DNA from: Caedibacter sp. 37-49
Lineage (GTDB): Bacteria > Pseudomonadota > Alphaproteobacteria > Caedimonadales > Caedimonadaceae
Reading direction: 5' to 3'
DNA: 35,288 nucleotides
NCBI GenBank assembly: GCA_001898725.1
Contig: MKUV01000055.1
Coordinates: 1 to 35,288 of the forward strand
Of this stretch, positions 32,135 to 35,288 are shown piece by piece. The notes beneath the pieces are model-generated. The model was given only the letters and a program-made list of their open reading frames with translations. It was not told the origin of the DNA and ran no database searches. A program made the translations under genes and the position numbers. Positions within the stretch are counted from its first letter, which is position 1. Each line of letters starts with the position of its first letter.

Positions 32135-34975
32135 TCACTCATTATTAATTGTTAATGCTTGCTCGATCAGCAAATTCTGTTCATATTCGTGACGTTCATA
32201 AAATCCTGTTGCAGGAGAAGCACTTTCGGGACGACCAATAAAATGAGGCCGTAAATAAGCGCCCTTTATTTCTCTTAAAACTTTTTCAATACGGCGATCG
32301 ATAAAATTCCAAGCGCCCATATTTTCTGGCTCTTCTTGACACCACACAACCTCCGCTTGTGAATAGCGCTTAAGCTCTTGGGCTAAGTCAGCATGAGGAA
32401 ATGGGTAAAGCTGCTCAATGCGTATTAACGCGATGTCATTTATATTTTTGGATTTCCGAGCCTGATAAAGATCGTAATAAACTTTTCCTGTACATAAAAT
32501 AACCCGTTTAATATTTAGATCATCTACTAGCTTATCTTGCTCAGAATATATTTGATTGAAAGATGACCCAGATAGAAAGTCTTTCTGAGAAGAAATTGTT
32601 AGAGGGTGCCTCAAAAGAGATTTAGGCGTCATAATAATAAGGGGTTTACGTGTCCTCCACTTTAATTGACGCCTTAGAACATGAAAATAATTAGCTGGCG
32701 TTGTACAATTTACAACAATCATATTGTTTTCAGCACACAACTGGAGGTAACGCTCAAGTCGCGCAGACGAATGTTCAGGACCCTGTCCTTCAAATCCATG
32801 AGGAAGAAGCATAACCAAGCCAGAAAGACGAAGCCATTTTGCCTCTCCCGAAGAGATAAACTGGTCAATAATAACCTGCGCACCATTCGCAAAATCGCCA
32901 AATTGTGCCTCCCATAAAACAAGCGAATAGGGATCTGATAGACTATATCCAAGCTCAAATCCAAGAACCGACGCTTCTGCTAATGGGCTATCAACAATTT
33001 CTATTTCTTCTTGCTGAGCTCGAATATTGTTCAAAGGAATATAAGGCGCCCCATTTTTCTGGTCATAAAGCACAGCATGGCGTTGAGAAAATGTCCCTCG
33101 GCCACTATCTTGCCCACTTAACCGCACAGGCGTTCCTTCACATAGCAAAGACCCTAAAGCAAGCGCTTCAGCCGTGGCCCAATCAAAATTATCACCCGTT
33201 TCAAACATCGTCCTTCTTGCAGAAAAAAAGCGTTGTAATCTCGGGTGAAGAGAAAAATTTTCAGGGATTGTTAATAAAGACTGCTTAACTTCATTGAATA
33301 TTTCTTGGGGAATGCCAGTATCAAGAGAAGCAAAGTTATCTTGAGCCTCCAAGCCACTCCACACCCCTTCAAGCCACTCTCCCTTATCCCCTTCAAAATT
33401 TTCAGCCTCAATAAATTCTTGCTGCCAGTGATCTTCCAGCTCTTTTACCAATGCCGCTCTCTCATCATCAGTTATCAAATTTTCTTGGATAAGTTTTTCA
33501 CCATAAGTAATATGGACCGGGGTACGTTCAGAAATTGCTTGATACATAAGCGGTTGCGTGAAACTAGGTTCATCAATTTCATTATGTCCATGTCGACGAT
33601 AACAAAATAGGTCAATCACGACATCTTGCTTAAACTTTTCCCGATATTGAGCTGCAAGGGCAGACACAAACATAACGGCATCAGGATCGTCCCCATTAAC
33701 ATGAAAAATAGGCGCTTGAATCATTTTTGCAACATCAGAACAGTAAGGCGAAGAACGGGAAAAAGAAGGTGACGTTGTAAACCCTATTTGGTTATTGATA
33801 ATAATATGGATTGTCCCGCCTGTCTTATACCCTTTCAGGTCTGACAACATTAATGTCTCGGCCGCAAGACCTTGGCCGGCAAATGCTGCATCGCCATGAA
33901 TAAGGATTCCAATCACAGCAGACCGAGCCGTGTCTCCGCGTCTTTTTTGTTTTGCGCGTACTTTCCCAACGACAATAGGATTTACGGCTTCAAGATGAGA
34001 AGGATTCGCCGTCAAAGAAAGATGAAAATTTTTTCCTTCAAACTCTTTATCTGTCGAGGCACCTAGATGATATTTTACATCTCCAGAGCCATGAACAAGT
34101 TCTTGGGATTTTCCTTGAAATTTACTAAAGATCGAGCGTGCTGGTTTTCCTAGAATATTGACGAGTACATTTAAACGTCCTCTATGGGCAATGCCTAAAA
34201 CAACTTCGCGAGCACCTAAATGGCCTGATTCTCCTAAAATGACTTCTAAAGCAGGGATCAAGCTTTCACTTCCCTCTAGACTAAACCGCTTAGCTCCGGG
34301 ATGCTTTGTTTGTAAAAATTTCTCAAAGGTGGCTGCCGAAGTCAAAGCATATAAACATTGCTTTTTGCGCGTTATCGGAATAGCCCCTTTAAAGTTTTCT
34401 ATTTGTTCCTGAATCCATGCTTTTTCCTCAGGAACCTGAATATGCATGAATTCAACCCCTATGGACCCACAATATGTTCGATGTAAAATGTTGACAATTT
34501 CACGCAAAGAAGCTTTTTCGCGGCCTAAAATCCCATCAATAAAAATTTCTCGATCAAAATCATTGGGGGTGAATCCGTAAGTCCCGGGATCAAGTTCTGG
34601 ATGAGCTTGAGGTTTATCAAGCTCTAAAGGGTCAAGCTTTGCCAACAGATGTCCTCGTACTCTGTAAGCTCTAATAAGCATTAAAGCCCGAATAGAATCG
34701 ATTGTTGCTTGAGGGACCTTCTCAACATTTAAAGGATCTGGCTGCTTCACGACCTCGTTTATGACGTTTAAGTCATTATCTTCAGACGGGCTAAAAGATT
34801 TTACGGAAGATGTTTTATCAAGAACTGAAGTTGTTTGCTGAGAAAATTCAGCAAAAACACTTCGCCAACTTGCATCAACAGAAGTCGGGTCTTTAAGATA
34901 ACTTTGAAAAAGTTCTTCTATAAAAACAGCATTTGAACCTGTTAGAAAAGTGGCTAGAGTCTTTGATGGCTCCAT
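32135..34975 (-). CDS. sucA: 2-oxoglutarate dehydrogenase E1
   Basis: SucA is the thiamine diphosphate-dependent E1 that decarboxylates 2-oxoglutarate in the TCA cycle. The 946-residue protein is full length. The N-terminal E2-binding segment has FLTGSNAVFIEELFQSYLKDP. YCGSIGVEFMHI and GIAHRGRLNVLVNILGKP follow, then the ThDP/Mg site HGDAAFAGQG with INNQIGFTTSP, and later SGQDSGRGTFSQRHAVLYDQ and LLPHGFEGQGPEHSSARLER. It leads the minus-strand sucA-sucB-lpd operon. Its promoter must lie in the AT-rich sequence beyond 34976, where I cannot choose one convincingly. Confidence 0.97.
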   Translation of the reverse strand: MEPSKTLATFLTGSNAVFIEELFQSYLKDPTSVDASWRSVFAEFSQQTTSVLDKTSSVKSFSPSEDNDLNVINEVVKQPDPLNVEKVPQATIDSIRALMLIRAYRVRGHLLAKLDPLELDKPQAHPELDPGTYGFTPNDFDREIFIDGILGREKASLREIVNILHRTYCGSIGVEFMHIQVPEEKAWIQEQIENFKGAIPITRKKQCLYALTSAATFEKFLQTKHPGAKRFSLEGSESLIPALEVILGESGHLGAREVVLGIAHRGRLNVLVNILGKPARSIFSKFQGKSQELVHGSGDVKYHLGASTDKEFEGKNFHLSLTANPSHLEAVNPIVVGKVRAKQKRRGDTARSAVIGILIHGDAAFAGQGLAAETLMLSDLKGYKTGGTIHIIINNQIGFTTSPSFSRSSPYCSDVAKMIQAPIFHVNGDDPDAVMFVSALAAQYREKFKQDVVIDLFCYRRHGHNEIDEPSFTQPLMYQAISERTPVHITYGEKLIQENLITDDERAALVKELEDHWQQEFIEAENFEGDKGEWLEGVWSGLEAQDNFASLDTGIPQEIFNEVKQSLLTIPENFSLHPRLQRFFSARRTMFETGDNFDWATAEALALGSLLCEGTPVRLSGQDSGRGTFSQRHAVLYDQKNGAPYIPLNNIRAQQEEIEIVDSPLAEASVLGFELGYSLSDPYSLVLWEAQFGDFANGAQVIIDQFISSGEAKWLRLSGLVMLLPHGFEGQGPEHSSARLERYLQLCAENNMIVVNCTTPANYFHVLRRQLKWRTRKPLIIMTPKSLLRHPLTISSQKDFLSGSSFNQIYSEQDKLVDDLNIKRVILCTGKVYYDLYQARKSKNINDIALIRIEQLYPFPHADLAQELKRYSQAEVVWCQEEPENMGAWNFIDRRIEKVLREIKGAYLRPHFIGRPESASPATGFYERHEYEQNLLIEQALTINNE

Positions 34976-35288
34976 TCGTATCTCTTAACTTAATCTTTTA
35001 TATGTTGCGCTAGCTTTACAATCATATTGATAATGTATTGATGATTGGTAAAATTTTAAATAGTTTTAAGTCTAGCGTGTTTTCTGAATTTTACAATTCT
35101 TTTAAAGGGGATACATGCAATCGGCGAGAGCCCATGAAATCTCAACAACAAGCAAAACGTATAAAGCCATTTTCTGCAAAGATAAAAAGTTAGTGCACTT
35201 AAAAATGAGGGTTAAAAAATCTTTTCCCCTGTAATTCAAGGGGTTATTTTATCTCCAAGAATTATCTAGTAAGTTATTGATTTGTATT
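34976..35288. other. AT-rich region upstream of sucA, no recognised gene
   Basis: This 313-base stretch is the sucA 5' region and the window edge. It holds several AT-rich -10-like hexamers on the minus strand but no unambiguous -35/-10 pair. Near its right end CCCCT (35226-35230) and AGGGG (35239-35243) can pair, followed by TTATTTTAT, a weak terminator-like signal on the plus strand. The only coding hint is the small ORF at 35115-35234. Confidence 0.5.
35115..35234 (+). CDS. possible 39-residue small ORF
   Basis: The ATG at 35115 has a strong AAAGGGG 4-10 bases upstream. The short, basic product (Lys/Arg-rich with two His) ends inside the left arm of a weak hairpin followed by a T-rich stretch. 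The Shine-Dalgarno plus hairpin is suggestive, but nothing in the peptide is recognisable and it may be chance or a decayed gene. Confidence 0.2.
   Translation: MQSARAHEISTTSKTYKAIFCKDKKLVHLKMRVKKSFPL

Overview
The window is chromosomal DNA from an AT-rich alphaproteobacterium. The markers are a COX15-type heme A synthase, CarD, ubiG divergent from lysC, the order rph / hrcA-grpE, an ftsE-ftsX-HAD-DUF218-plsC-DUF2125 cluster and sucA-sucB-lpd. The AT-rich composition, the decaying genes and a secreted protein with a eukaryote-like F-box suggest an intracellular symbiont or parasite, for example of the Holosporales/Paracaedibacter type. The lineage is an inference, not something the sequence proves. 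I see no rRNA, tRNA, CRISPR array, insertion sequence or prophage.

Layout. At 258-1553 lies a secreted F-box/Sel1-like protein gene broken by an in-frame amber codon and probably lacking its ATG. A hairpin separates it from convergent mutS (1612-4245). At 4300-6124 an XRE-cupin regulator is divergent from two aminoacyl-tRNA trans-editing enzymes (YbaK-like and AlaX-like), with a striking doubled palindrome between them. Then come a UbiH/COQ6-type hydroxylase, rnhA, the remains of a CDGSH iron-sulfur gene (about 8068-8179), a small lipoprotein, a TrxB-like ferredoxin-NADP reductase, an MFS transporter, pgk, the heme A synthase gene (antisense overlap with pgk) and carD.

From 14073 to 16660 is a zinc/manganese ABC importer operon on the minus strand (ATPase, permease, binding protein), apparently preceded by a 31-codon membrane-peptide ORF. 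Divergent from it, 16808-21398 is a six-gene cell-envelope operon: ftsE, ftsX, HAD-IIIA phosphatase, DUF218 protein, plsC, DUF2125 protein. Then follow ubiG and lysC, a polytopic membrane protein with a clear terminator, an unknown secreted protein with an internal duplication (24640-25800), a protein with a degenerate GGDEF domain, rph, and the hrcA-grpE heat-shock pair. The window ends with lpd, sucB and sucA, which supply the 2-oxoglutarate dehydrogenase complex of the TCA cycle.

Most genes are housekeeping. The accessory or lineage-specific signals are the broken F-box gene, the regulated tRNA-editing cassette, the CDGSH remnant, the leader ORF of the metal importer, the secreted duplicated-motif protein and the degenerate GGDEF protein.
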